Assembly (NCBI RefSeq): GCF_963082655.1
Contig: NC_081556.1
Location: forward strand, 1,302,001-1,366,000
Direction: 5' to 3'
Length of the DNA stretch: 64,000 bases
Source of the DNA: Stomoxys calcitrans
Lineage: Eukaryota > Arthropoda > Insecta > Diptera > Muscidae
Part shown: positions 10,876 to 24,400 of the stretch, piece by piece
How positions within the stretch are numbered: position 1 is the first letter of the stretch
Layout: each line of letters starts with the position of its first letter
Notes under the pieces: generated by a model
Seen by the model: only the letters and a program-made list of their open reading frames with translations
Database searches by the model: none
What the model was told of the DNA's origin: nothing
Program-made: the position numbers and the translations under genes

Positions 10876-12250
10876 CTTACTTCTTGATGTAAGCGCACAA
10901 CAAGCCGATTACTGGCTTAGGTGTATGTCCATAGTGGTATAGGGCGGATTAATATCTGCACCCTCTTTTCAACCTAACTAACCTACTTCTTGATCTGATA
11001 ACCAGTGGTTTTGTGAATTTTTCTATGATGAAATGGTGCTGCTAACTACCATGTTTTTGCCGCGGCAAAGTCTATCAGCCTCAATCTGTTATCCCTTGAT
11101 CTTTAACGGAATTTTCATAGGAAATTTGGTAATAAGTATTATCGCATTAAAATCTCCTTGAATTATTTTAATATCATGGGCAGAGCAGCTTTAACTTTAC
11201 GTATGTTATGTTTACGTTACCTTTCTGATACTTTTTGCTTTATTTGCTCACGGTTATGGTACGTTTACGTTACTTTTGTGTTACACATATGTTGCGTATG
11301 CGTTACGTTAATGTTAGATTAAGTGGTATGTTCTTCGTTATATTTATTTTACGTTTTCCTAATAATTACGTAATGTTGACGTTACGCTTTTCTACGACTA
11401 TCAGAAGGTCTCTTTTTTAACAATTACTCTAAACGGCATAAATTTTTGGAAATTTCACTATACTTAAATTTTGAAAAAATGTTGCTATTTAGAATTGATT
11501 AAAGGACTGATTAATACATGAAAATGCATAAGAACAGTTTAAACATAATATATGACATTAGTCCAATATGGACTAGCTTCGGAAAACATATGAGAGCAAA
11601 TTACCCCAACTTCTAATTTCTTTGGTCAATACCAATTTCTTTGGAATATTTTGAAATTCGATTTAAAACTTCAACTTTATGTTGACTAATTATTGTTTGT
11701 GTAATCATTGTTTCCGTATGATTTTTGGAGCACATTTGAATTTTGCCGCTCTAAAAATCTAGCCATAACAGTTTTCAATTAATCAAAACAACATTAAGGG
11801 CGTTTTTTTTTGAAACACTGGAACCTTCTATGTCTTTGCATAGGGGCGGGGAGTTTGCTTTGTCGGCCCAGCGGATATGACCCAATTTGTTGCTATCATA
11901 GCATGCAGCTGCCACAGACAACAATGGCAACATGATTTGATGTTGGTGCAGCGAATGGTAACACACGTTCTATGACGAAACATTGTAGTTTACGATTGTA
12001 ATTATTTAGCATAAAAAAAACAAATATTTATATAAGGCTGGCAATATTTTTTTCACATTTTCTAATTGAGCTTTAAAGCCATAAATGAGAAAATTGCTTA
12101 GATAATTGAAATGCATGCCATTTAAATTGACAATATGATCTTGGATGTGTAAAAGGAAATATAAATTTTATTTTAATAATTTAATTAAATTAATTAAACC
12201 AATTAACTTGCCTTTATGTGAGGAGCATATAACATTCTATTTTCACCAGT
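10876..12250. other. non-coding stretch with an ACGTTAC motif cluster
   Basis: No gene recognised. Contains CAACCTAACTAACCTACT near 10970, a motif cluster at 11195-11400 (separate entry) and otherwise AT-rich unique sequence. Confidence 0.45.
11195..11400. repeat. cluster of ACGTTAC/TTACGTA heptamers
   Basis: TTTACGT, ACGTTAC, TTACGTTAATG, TTTTACG and TTGACGTTACG recur many times in 200 bp. A degenerate short-motif array. Confidence 0.5.
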
Positions 12251-12299
12251 TGATGCTCCAGTAACGGTAACATGCAATCATTTTTTGATCGCCTAACAT

Positions 12300-12660
12300 A
12301 CTTCGGTGAATCTTCTTGAAGAAGATTACATTCCCGGACGAGTTAGTCTAAGAATCGTAGATGATTCCCCACTCGTGAGGAGAAGTGTCCTCAAAAAGAA
12401 TCTTCTGGAAGAGTGTTCCGCGAATCTTCCACATGAGTTACTAAAGAGTAAGTCAGAAAAGTCTTGGAAGATCTAAGAATTGGGCAAGAATCGTGTGGAC
12501 GAGTAACAAATGAGTGTTTTGGAAGATTTATAAAATACTCTTCTGGAAGAGTTGCGCATTAATTTCCTGGACGAGTAACAAATAAGTATTTTGGAATATT
12601 TATTAAATATGGTTCTAAAGGAGTTGCGTGATATTCGGTTGGAAGATTTAAAAATGCATG
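12300..12660. repeat. degenerate tandem repeat with GGAAGAT units
   Basis: Repeated blocks of TCTTCTGGAAGAGT, GGACGAGTAACAAATGAGT and TTTTGGAAGATTTAT. GGAAGATTTA-like landmarks lie at 12466, 12521, 12593 and 12641 (spacings 55, 72, 48), so the array is decayed. Short frames inside are by-products. Confidence 0.6.
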
Positions 12661-12711
12661 ACAAGATTAGTTGTTCATCAAAAACGTAACAACTATGAAA
12701 AAAACTAAAAA

Positions 12712-13690
12712 AAAAATAAGTAAAAGCGTGCTAAGTTTGGACGGGTCTGGTGAACGAGCGACCGGTTTGTATGTACAATTATCATAACAGAATACTATGT
12801 GCAAAATTTCAATGAAATCGGACCAAACTTGCGGCTTCCAGGGGCTCAAGAAGTCAAATCGGGAGATCGGTTTATATCGGAGCTATTTCAGGTTATAAAC
12901 CGATTTAAACCGTACTTGGTACAGTTGGTGGAAGTCACGATTTAACACTATGCGCATAATTTTAGCCAAATCGGATGAAAACTGAGACATCCAGGGGCTC
13001 AAGAAGTCAAATCGGGGGATCGGTTTATATGGGAGCTATATCAGGTTATGGACCGATTTGGAACGTACTTGTCACAGTTATTGGAAGTCATAACAAAACA
13101 CTATATGCAAAATTTTAGCCAAATCGGATGAAAACTGAAGCTTCCAGAAGCTCAAGAAGTCAAATCGAGAGATCGGTTTATATGGGAGTTATATCAGATT
13201 CTTAACCGATTTCGATCGTTCTTGGTAGAAATGTTGAAAGTTATAACATAACACTATGAGCAAAATTTCAGCCAAATCGGACAAAAATTGCGGGTTCCAA
13301 GGCCTTAAGAAGTCAAATCGGGAGATCGGTTTATATGGGAGCTATATCAAGTTACGGACTGATTTGGAACGTACTTGGCACAGTTGTTGGAAGTCAGAAC
13401 AAAATACTATGTGCAATATTTCAGCCAAATCGGATGAAAACTAAGGCTTTTAGGGGCTCAAGAAGTAAAATCGGGAGATCGTTTTATATGGGCATCAGGT
13501 TCTTGACCGATTTGGACCGTACTTGGCACAGTCATTGGAAGTTATAACAGAACACACTATGCGCGTAATTTAAGCCAAATCAGATAAAAATTGCGACTTC
13601 CGGGGGCTCTAGCAGTCAAATCGTAAGATCGGTTTATATGGGAGCTATATCCAAATCTGAACCAATATGGCCCATTTGCAAAAACAATCG
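12712..13690 (+). repeat. family A element with about six 153 bp units
   Basis: Starts AATAAGTAAAAGCGTGCTAA. Units carry TTTATATGGGAGCTATATCA, ACCGATTTGGAACGTACTTG and CAGGGGCTCAAGAAGTCAAA. The GGAAGTCA-type landmark occurs at about 12931, 13084, 13236, 13390 and 13538 (spacing 153, 152, 154, 148). Confidence 0.85.
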
Positions 13691-13714
13691 CTTAAAGTTA
13701 ACTCAGGCGATTTA

Positions 13715-14470
13715 TAAACAAATCTTCTGGACGATTTTAACGCAATGGTTTGCGCAGTACTTGCCGAGAAAAGTTACTAAAACTTCCGCACACGCAATGG
13801 ATTGTCCAGTGATAACCTAGAAGAGTGTTTTACGAGTCATACGGACGATTATAACGCAATGGGTTGTAAGAGAATCGTCGCTAAGAGCTGCTAAGACTTC
13901 CGCACATGCAAGGTATTGTTCAATGATAACCCAGAAGAGTCCCTACAGGAAATGTGTAGTTAATTGCCTCAAATATACCGGTCCTAAACTGGATAATTAG
14001 TTACCTGTCACAGGACATATACTACAGGGAATGGAAAGTTTCATTTTTCATAACTTGTGATTCTTAATTCTTTTTTAAAAAGTCGTTCAATTCTAGTTAC
14101 AAATTGTTCATCCGTAAAAATATATTTGCTTACTAATGTTATCTCCCTTAAAAATACTTGCAAAGTATACTCCTCCTTTTCGAACTGTCCCAGGACCTTT
14201 CCTACGGTGTTAAAATGGTGGCAATTCATCACCTCGAGCGACAAACCCTTATAAAAGTGATAGGTTTTTTGCATGTAAGGGAAGGAGAACTGGGACCGGT
14301 CCCTATCACCAGAGGACCTATACTATGACTGTTTTGGGACCTGTCCCATTGTTTCACGACCCATACGGACGATTATAACGCAATTGGTTGTAAGAGAATC
14401 GTGGCAAAACGTTGCTAAAACATCCGCATACGCAACAGATTGACCAATGACATCGCGATGAAAAAAACAA
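13715..14470. repeat. three ~105 bp repeat units split by a ~400 bp insertion
   Basis: Units at about 13720-13826, 13837-13939 and 14361-14464 share GGACGATTATAACGCAAT, TGTAAGAGAATCGT and CTTCCGCACA. Between units two and three lies unrelated sequence (about 13945-14350) bounded by CCTGTCACAGGAC- and GGGACCTGTCCCA-like segments, probably an inserted element of unknown class. Confidence 0.6.
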
Positions 14471-17106
14471 TCTTCTGGAAGATTTTTATGCTATAGTTCT
14501 ACCAGAATATTGACGAAATGTTTTGTGGGGTATATGCATGGTAAATATCCCCTTACTGGTAATAAGATATTGAGTTTACTCCGGCTGGAATTTAGACATT
14601 GAGTTTTCTCCCAAATGCCTTTCATTTCATTAAAATCTACTATAAGACATTGAACAATCAAAATTCGTATATAAAATATAGCAACATATTAGGAATAAAT
14701 TTTCACAAATAAACAGAAAATTGTTTACTTTTTTTTTAAGTGGAGTTCTTTCTTTCTTTTTTAGAGTGGATGATGTTAAAAGAAGAATTATTCTACATCA
14801 GATTACACTGTGAGTTGCCTAATAGAAGAAATCTGTCAACATTATATGTTTCAATAAAATGCCGCCACAAATATGAGTATCTAAAAACATGAACTTTTGC
14901 CTAGTTGTTGATTTGTTCCAAAACCACTTATCTTATAACATATGTATGATATTTATTACTCCCAGGGGAGACCTGTTTCATTCAATTAAGCTACTCTGAA
15001 ATAGAATTCCATTTAGATTTAATTTGTGAGTGTGTTTCTGTTTCTGTTTGCCATACTTTGGTGTTAGCCATCGTTGCCACTTTTGTTTCAAATATTACAA
15101 ATCAACCAAACGAGTTCTTGTTAAAGAACATTTTATGGGGTACTCCCCATAGGGCTAGAACTAAAATCTATTCGAGGTCATTTGAGAAGTATTTTAAAGT
15201 CAATGTGGCTGTTTATTTAAGTATCTTGTCATCATACGATAAGTGTTGAAATTCTTGCCAAGAATGGCGTTGGCGATGATGCGGTGATCGATCCATGGCC
15301 GATTATGTAAGCGCTGCTGCTGCTGCTCAAGCAAAAAGGGCCTCAGAGCCGCCCAAGGTTATTGTGTAAAATTGCGTAGTAATGTGTGTTCGCTTGCCAA
15401 AGGCCCATACGCAGTGCCTGGTGCCCACATCGTCAGCCAACATTTAGCCAAGCAATGGACATGGTAAATGTTGCTCTTTTCCCACTCAATCTTTAGATTA
15501 AGATTGCGATTCTGATTGTAAAAGTTTACTTTTTGTATGTCTGATTATGGGTATTCTCAAGTACGGCTTTTTTTTCCTTTCTCTTGAAAGTGTATTATTG
15601 CGTTGCTTGCGCTTGTCCTCGTCTTTGTAATTTATGGTGCATCCACACAACATTTGGCCAGCGTCCAAAGTATCCGAATACGAGAGTCCATAAATTTATG
15701 ATTTCAACACTGCTGGGGCTATGGGTAAATATTTATGACAAAAGCCCAACAACAAAGGCAATTTCCATGATGTTGGTGGGAGGGCGGTGGGTATGGAGGC
15801 GTGCTACCAGCTCGGTTGCTACTCATATGTCAGAGTATCACTAAAGTCTAATTAAAGCAAACAAAACAAACAAACAGACATACGAAAGAGCAGACCAATA
15901 GTGTGTCAATGCAACACTTGTGAGTTTATCAATATGGGCATGCTTTACGATTTTAATGCACCCTACACTCATAAGAGAAGGCATAAGAAGAGAGCTGAGC
16001 TTTTATTATAAGGTTTGTATTTTATTAGAAATGCCTGAGGCATAAGTTGGCCCAAATAGCTGAAGATGTGGTTAAAAACCCAATGAGCCAAAATTTCAAA
16101 AAAAAAAATATTCAACGCAGCCAAAGCTTTAAGAAAATTTTTATAAGAGATAATTTGTTTGAAATTTTCTTTAAAGACTAAATTTTAAGATAATTTTCTT
16201 ATGGTAAAAATTATAATGCCTAAAAACTATTATTATCGCCTAAAAACTAAAAATTCAATGAGGTTTTCAATAAAGACACGGTTTATGAAATCTTAGAAAC
16301 TATTTTTCGGAGGCCACCGTGGCGCAGAGGTTGTGTTTAATGTTGGATACATTTGTGAAGTAAGAAACCCGAGAACACCAGTAAAACGAACGAGACAAAG
16401 CAGCGCGAGCCGAACAAAGAAAACAAAAGCACCACCACCCGAAGCAAAGCACATGCGTTGGCTGGTGAGATGGTGAGATCCATAAGCCTTGCTTATGGAT
16501 ATATTGTTGTTTAATGTTTTATGTTGGCTTGCAAAGAGTGCCTTTCAACAACAAATTTGTACTTTGGGTCGTTGAGATTCAGAATAAATTGTTGCAGGAA
16601 AATTAACAACTTTCGTAGTTGTTTTTTCGACCAAAGTTGTTGTTTTTCAAAATTATTTTTATCTGTGCAGAAATTTTGTTGTTTTTTATAACAAAAGATT
16701 TTTTTAAAACAATTAAAAAAAAATCTAAACAAAATCTTTTTATATCCTAAGCCATTAATATTTTATGGCCATTTAGCGAAGAACTGTGGATTTTAGTGAC
16801 TTTGACAAAAGTAGTAGGCTTATGATTATAAATTTATTTTTTTAATATAAAAAACATCAAATGGAATAATGCACTAAAGTGGTTTCCAGAAATTTCACTC
16901 CTAAGAATTTTGAGAAAATTTTTTATAGATTTTATATACAAAATTGACGAATTTTGACGAGCCAATTTTCCCCCAAACCATCGCCTAATGTGAAGGGATA
17001 AGCTTCATTTGGCCACTTTACGCCAATCCAAATTTCATACGGATACCTCTTAATCATATCGAGCTAGAATTTTTCAAAGACAGCTTTATTCTTGGGTATT
17101 TGTCTA
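14471..17106. other. non-coding stretch
   Basis: No gene recognised. A bare SINE head (GGAGGCCACCGTGGCGCAGA) sits at 16311-16333. Family G-like TTTCTTTAAAGAC phrases occur near 16130-16300. The Lys/Asn/Phe-rich frame at 16511-16732 (minus) is low complexity. Confidence 0.5.
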
Positions 17107-17345
17107 CTCATACGTCGCACAGTGGGATAGAAACGAAAAAACTGATAGTAAGTATGCCATTTGAGAACGGATAGAGATAATTCTTTGAAATTTTAAATCG
17201 TTAAAGCTGAGGTATTATCGAGATCATGTGCAAAATTGCTAGGCCTAGGTGGTCCGGGCGCTTCCAGAAAGGTCACCTCAACATTTTAAAAAATTGTTCG
17301 GGTTGCCAAATTTTTATTTGTGGTACGGTTTGCTAAATTTTTTTT
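17107..17345 (+). repeat. family D repeat copy
   Basis: Shares the order GCACAGTGGGATAGAAA, TTTGAGAACGGATAGAGA, CTAGGTGGTCCGGG, AAAATTGTTCGG with 39866-40085. Unclassified. Confidence 0.6.
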
Positions 17346-17394
17346 TTTCTTGACAGTGTTCAAAAATCAATACAAATTGAAAAAATTGTAAGAG

Positions 17395-17700
17395 AAAAAC
17401 GAAAACTGCGCTTTCAGTGGCTCTAGGAGTGAAAATCGGCGATATATAGATATGAGAGCTATATCTAAATCTGAACCGATTTCTATGAAATTCACCAATA
17501 AAGTCGAAAGTTATAAGAGAACTCCTCATGAGAATCGGTTTACATATGACGATATAATTGCAATTTTAGTCCAAATCGGATGAAAATAAATATGGAAGCC
17601 ATATCCAAATCTGAACGATTTTTTCCAATTCTAATAGGCTTTGAAGGTGATCGGATGAAAATTTACTTAGTACACAAATTAACATGGACAGACTGATGGA
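17395..17700 (+). repeat. family B fragment
   Basis: Contains CTTTCAGTGGCTCTAGGAGT, GAGAGCTATATCTAAATCTG and an ACATGGACAGACTGATGGAC terminal segment, as in 48060-48280. Confidence 0.65.
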
Positions 17701-18440
17701 CAGAGAAATTTTCGAAATTTTTTAAAGACAAAATTTCCTTAAAAATTTCTTCGAAAGAAACAGAATGTGCATGCAATTTTCTCTAAAAACCAAATTTTGC
17801 ATGACAATATCTCTAAAAAAATCCAGAATTTTTTTTAAAGACAAAATTTCTATGAAATGGGTTCTAAAACCCAATTTGCATGAAATCATTCTAAAACCAA
17901 ATTTCTATGAAATTTTCTCCCAAGACATAGTTTTTGGAAATTTTTTCTATAGACCAATTTTTAATATGAAACATTTTTCATTAAAGACAAAATGTTCATA
18001 AATTTTCTCTAAAGACAAAATTTCCATTAATTCTTCTCCAGGGACAAGCAAGAATTTTTTTAAGACAAAATGTCAAGGAAATTTTTTTCCTAAGACAAAA
18101 CAAATTCTTCAACAACAAAATTCAATAAAATTTTCTTCAAAGACAATATTTCATGGAAATAATCTTAATTTCCATAAGAAATTCTCTAAGAATCTCTCTA
18201 GAAACAAAATTTGAAACATGAAATTTTCTTTCAGGTTGACGTTTTTATGAAATTTTCTCTAAAGACTTAGTTCAGCAAACTTTTGTCTAAAGGTAAAGTT
18301 CAGCAAATTTTTCTCTAAAGATCAAAGTGAGTAAAATTTTCCTTAAAGAAAATATGCCAATGAAATTTTCTCATAGCAAAGAAAAATATTTTTTCACAGA
18401 AATTTTTTCAAAACACAAAATTTAAAAAAAAAAGTTTCAA
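17700..18440 (+). repeat. family G degenerate minisatellite
   Basis: About twenty imperfect units of roughly 30-40 bp built on TTTTCTCTAAAGACAAAATT followed by TC.ATGAAA. Similar phrases are scattered near 16130, 24720, 28950, 53600, 56060, 58000 and 61500. Confidence 0.75.
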
Positions 18441-18444
18441 ATAT

Positions 18445-21400
18445 TTCCTCCTATGGTGGAGGGTTTAAAACAGTGATTTTTTTATTTTATTTTTTTGTTA
18501 TTATACAGACTGACCTTAACAGCATAAAATACCGCCCTGAAGCGTAACATTGTGTTCTGCCATAATCAAAATAGAACCTAAATATGACACTTCTATAGAA
18601 ATTTTGAAAAATCAATGCTCATTACGAATGTAAAGGGTAGAATCAACAAATATACAACAATGTGTGCTCGTATGTAAATACACCCTCCAAACATTTTCTA
18701 TCGTGCGAGTCACTAAATCTGCACTCAAGGAAGTTGAAAACAATCTCAGGCGATATCATTTTTTACTCTAATTAGTGTCTCGGTACGGGAGAAAACGTGC
18801 CACTTGGCGATATATACCCATGAGTGACTAAATAGGGACTAAAAAAAGTGTAAAATTCGATTATCAACGTCATTTATAAAAATAAATTTTTATTTGCCAA
18901 ATGTTCTTTTTACCTTTTAGAGTGAGGCTAATTTTTATTTCTCTTTCTAATTTATTTCTTTTCCAAATCAAGATTATTAATCGAAGATTTTATTTGAAAT
19001 GATTTTCCCTGACTGGGATTTGAACAGCCAACCTTACGATTGTGAGGCGTATGCTATCCCTCTGTGCTACCGACCTTTCTTCATTACAGAAGGCTAAGTT
19101 AACATATATTCTATTGTTTGGGGTTTTTTGAGTTAGCGTTCAAAACAACAACAAAAAATCTAATTTTAAATTTGTTGCAATAACAGTTGATTATGAGAAA
19201 CTAATTAGCGAAACATGAATGATAGAATTCCGACAGTAATGTATTTTGTTGTTGTAAATCTTGAGATCTCTACAAACTATCATACAAAAGGACCTAAAAA
19301 GTGACTATTCTGGGAGGGAGTGAGAAAGTCACTTCCAAATGTTTGGAGGGTTACCAGATACAATGTGTGTGTGTGTTTGTGTCTAGGTTGGAGGTATCCA
19401 ACCGATATTGATTGGCTCTCAGCCAAATAGGTTTGTCCCATTGTACCATAATAGCAGACAAGAGTGTGAGAGTGTGAGTTTGTGGCTTGGTAACGGTATC
19501 ACAAAAAGTATCACCACTTTACAATGCATGTTGCTCTTGTTCAACAAAAACAAAAAACCAAATAAAAAACCACAACGAAACAAAGGATATTTGTGAGAGC
19601 GCCCCTACAAATAAAGAGCAAACCAATATGCAGTGCAACAGTCTGCCACTCAGCAAAGAGGGGGGTAGCAGAAATTGTGTCGCATTTTAAATCATAATTA
19701 AATTAAAAGTTAAAAAAAAACAGCAAAATGGCAAATCAAATTAATTTTGCAGTGAACAAGGCACGAAATTCTTTCGTCAGACCACCGTGTTTACATTGTG
19801 TTGAACAGGCCTTCCCTTTGGCAGGGCCAAATGGATAATTGAAAATTGAAACGAATTACAGCCAGTATTTATAGCTCACACATACACAGGCACCCTTACA
19901 TAGTGTAAACATTTACAACCGTTTAACGCTCACTGCCCACTTCAAATGAAGTGTTCTGTGTAATATCTTCATTCCGCCTCAATAAGCCGTTGCTCCCCCA
20001 TGGCTGTGATCATCGTCATGGAAACGTGATATCCGCCTAGCGATAGCCATCCGCACACTTCCACTTGTGCCCACTGCGACGCATGTGAATCAGTGCGAAC
20101 CTGAAGTTGGCTGTTGAAGTAACCACCGCAGCACATGTTTACATGCTAAACTACACTTTACGATTTCCTATTGTGAATGATTGATCGAATAACGGAGAAT
20201 TCGATGGCAGGGTTACTAGGGAAGCAAACGTATAAAGTTTCAAAACTAATAGGCAATGAAATACATGCTGGCTGTAAAACCATTCGGTATTCGATAAATT
20301 GTTGAGTGCTATGTAAGTGTATACTGAAATGCAAAAGTAAATTCTGCATCCGGCAAAAATGTTGACTTTTATTAAGGAAATTTCTATAGAAGTAAAAGAA
20401 GACATTGAACAAAAAATTACTAAAAAATTGTTAATGGATCTCTTTTATTGACAAAATTTGAGGAAAAATATTTTTATTTCTACATTATATTGAAAATTTC
20501 AAGCGATATGGGTAGATAGATAGACTGGCGGATGACTTGCAAATGACTAATAGACAGACAAGGCGACAAGCAGATTAACAGCCAGACAAACGGCTTTCCT
20601 TAATTGATCTTTTATCCATCAAGTCTACGACAAACATTTTAAACGAATTACAATGTTTAAAATTTTGCTATACATATTCCTGAGCTAAATAGTAACGAAC
20701 CTTCCACTTTTAAACGTATCAGAGCAGCGTATTATGACATAACCTAAATACGGAAAAGTATAAAAAACTGGGCAAAATCCATAATGATGGAAAACTATGG
20801 GCAAAAAACGTTTTGATGTTTGTATTCCATGCCCTTTCATGCCCGCCTATGCCGCATTATGGCCCCTTATTAACTTTTTCGTTATTGATAATTTTATGAA
20901 ACGTTTTTTCTACACCCTAGATATCCCTCATCGCTGCCCAACAGTTTGTTAATCTCTCATCTACTTTGAGTAAATCTTTCCAACCAGAACTATGTTGAGG
21001 CATTGCATTCGTATTGTTTGCTTTACAATCACATTTTGTTTACACTAAACGAAATCAATCGGAAAAACGGCAACTGTGAAGCAATCATTAAAATGCTGCT
21101 GCAAAGAAATTTCAGCACATTTTCAAAGGAACATCTACGTATTTGACCTCAAACATACAGCGTTTTTTTTTTCAAAAGAAAAATCGAGAGAGTTGATACT
21201 ATACTGGTATGTAGTAATGCGCTGTTGTGGTTTTTGGGGTAGTTTTTTTGGTCTGGTATTACAACATTTGCAATTAATTTCCATTGGAAAACAAATTTTT
21301 TTTTCTTCTTTATAAAAGTTTTGCTTTTTTGCTTAGCTAAGGGATCCATGTGAGATTTACTTTTGCGCTGCTGCTACTTTTTTCATTCAGTTATTTGTAA

Positions 21401-24400
21401 GTTGTAAGGCAAAAAAAAAAAAAACTTGCACTAGTACACAACAAAGTAGGAAATTATGTATGTGCCATTATTTCTTAAATGGGGGCAAGACCATATTTTA
21501 CAAATTTATGGCAAAAGATGTGAAGAAAAACCATGGATTGTTTTTATTTTTGCTTTGGCTGACACTACATCTTAGCTTCATTGTGCAAAGTAATGAAAAT
21601 CTCAGGGCAATATTTTTGAAGCTAATTATTAATGGTTGTGGTTGGATGGAAAAAGTCAACTTTCGATTGTTGTCAAAGATTGGAACATAATGGAATAAAG
21701 GGAATACTTCTCTCTTGTCAAAAAGTGCTGTCAGATTAAAAATTTAAGTTGGCAATAGACCTCAATTTTTATTGTCGAGTGCGAAGGGCTTGTAGCGTTT
21801 CACTTCGCTATTAGTACCATTATAAAGATTTATCGTGCGATACACAAAAATTTTGTTCACTTTGAGGTGTATGAGTTTGCCAACAATAGGCGGTTGTGAT
21901 TTTCCAGCTAAATATAGCACACAATCATATTTTGAAACAAATCATTACATTGCAACAAATGTAATGAGCTACCAATAAAATACATACAGTGTAGTAGTAA
22001 TTTCTAGTTTGGCTGATATTCTTCGTATTAGCTACCCTGTATTAACATATTTGGAACGGCTATGAGCTATCACCCCCAATAAAATAAGTAACAATGAACT
22101 AGGTCCTTAAAAAATTAAATAAAATCAAAAGGTGATATAATTCCAAAAACAAATATTTGGTATGTCCCAAAAAGAAATAAGAACCTGAAATTATGAAATT
22201 ATTTCCAAATATGTTCAACTAATTCCAAAATATATAGAATTTGTTTGGGCTTATTTCACTTTTTTTTTTGGGGGGGGTTATTTCATTGGGGTTTATTTGA
22301 ACTTTTTCAAATGTGACTTAAATGAAAATAACTGCGACCCTTCTAAAATGAATTTTTTTCTATCTCAACATATTTTTTTTTTCAGTTAGCACACCAATTA
22401 TTATAAAATTTCTTACAAAGAAGTTGTCAATAAAATGACTTTGAGTCCATAACAACAAAAGACAATATTTAAGTAATCTCTGACAGGCGGTATAGCTTAA
22501 ATACCGGTTTGCCTGCTCTTTGTTTGCTTTGCAGCTCCGTTTAGTGCCGCATTGCGTTTAAGAGTCCAACCACTGCTAGTTTCAGTTAATTCAAATTTTA
22601 ATTTGTATTGCATCTAAATTTAAATTTTCAGCACGTTTTTTTTAAATCACGTTTTTCAGCATTCGATATTTTTCATGTTTATTTATGTAGGCACACAGTA
22701 TAAGCATACAGGTGTGTATGTGTGGTATTTGTTAAACGGAATAGTTTGTTTTTTCCCCAATTTTGACTTTGTTTAGATATTTAGACACCATGCGAATAGA
22801 AAAAATATAAGCATAAAAGCAAAACATAAACAATGCTAATAAATATGGGTATTTCACATACGACGATTTAGTCGCAGCAAAACAAAAAAAGATTCCATTA
22901 CTTGCCGCCTACCACCCTGCCGTTTCGTTGTTATTGTTGTTTTAATAAATCGTTTCCTAAAAGGAATGAATCTTCTATTATACGATAGTAGATATGAATG
23001 TACATACTACTTATTTGTATGTATATGTATTAATGCATAGTGTTGTTTTTTGTATCAATCTCCCTCTCTCGCTCCCTGGCTCTTTGAATTCTATGGCATC
23101 GAACATGTTTGAAATTTTAATCAGCCATCCACATATCTAAAAGGTTTTTTTTACTTTTGGTGTTGTTCGCGCTACGCAATAAAAAAAGTATTTATGCGAA
23201 GGGGGAGGTAGGCACGCGTGGCAGTTTTATACGAGCAATTCGTTCTTCCATAGATTGAAATGTAGAAATGCCCATTATGCAGTTGCTCACGAAAATAGTG
23301 CTGAATTTTATTGTTCGAGACTTTGGTGCCTAGTCTCCGATGATTTGACTCGACGCATATATGATAGGGAATACATGCCGAGATATTTATGGAGAAGACG
23401 CAAAGTAAAATCTGTTCTCTGGATAATAGCAATTTAGATAGTACTTCAATAAGAGCGTAAATGATTGCCAAATATTTTCATATAAATATAGAGATTGCTT
23501 ATGGATAAACTGATTCTTAGATAAACTGTAATGGAGTGAACAAGTTAAAGTATAATAGGCAAATTAGCCCATTAATCCAAACAGCTCCCCAGCAAAGTTT
23601 ATTAAAAATTCGATTTCTAAAATTTTTTTTTTTTTTTACTTAATTTTTTGGAGAACGTCCTTTATAAAGATGATATGCAGGAAGTGCGCCTTATTAAAGT
23701 TAATCAGCTTCATTTTCACCGTGCAAGAAATAAAAAAAATTTTGCCTCTCTGCCATTGCAATCCCTGATGTTTGGTGTATTGTAGCGCAATGCAATGAGA
23801 ATTTTAAGATCATAAAGTGACAAGGAAAACTGGTTGGAGACGTATTTATGACGCCCAAAGTTAAAAGCCTTCGATATCTAGACAAGGTGATTGCATTCGA
23901 ATGCACTATCACGCAGGCCTCAGCATAAAAAAGCATGTAGATTGGTGTGGCCCAATTTTGTTGGTGAAAATTTTCAATAAATGAATGGCCATAAAATCAA
24001 TACAACAATATGTACAACAATCATTCAAAAAATTAATAGTTCACAAAAATTCCATGCAAGTACAAAACATGTAAATGGGCGTAATTTCTCTTATTTTGTT
24101 TTCAAAGAAAATGTAATCAAATTTATTTTCATTAACATTTTTAGCGAAATTTATAAGGAAAAATTTCCTTGTCCTAAGAAGAAACATGATAAAAATGTTG
24201 TCTTAACCCATTAACTACGAATAGTAAGAAAAATATTCTAGAATAGAGCTTTCTTAGATAAATTCTTGCTCGAGTTAGGAAGGAGTTATCCTGATGAAAG
24301 TTGGATTGACGCAAAAAGACGAAAGAAAATTGTCAAAAAAAAAAAAAATTCTCCTCATATAAGGTCATGTTTTAGGGGAAAATTGGCTTGTCAAAAGTCG

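Noticed and set aside
12712..13690. Regular repeats resembling a CRISPR array
   Set aside because: Units of about 153 bp repeat along their whole length without unique spacers, in a eukaryotic genome, and the copies are dispersed.
14041..14274. 77-codon minus-strand frame
   Set aside because: Lies inside an apparent insertion in a tandem array; no recognisable motif.
16511..16732. 73-codon Lys/Asn/Phe-rich frame
   Set aside because: Low-complexity AT-rich DNA.
20012..20025. Match to the RFX X-box consensus (ATCGTCATGGAAAC)
   Set aside because: The consensus is so loose that dozens of chance matches are expected in 64 kb.
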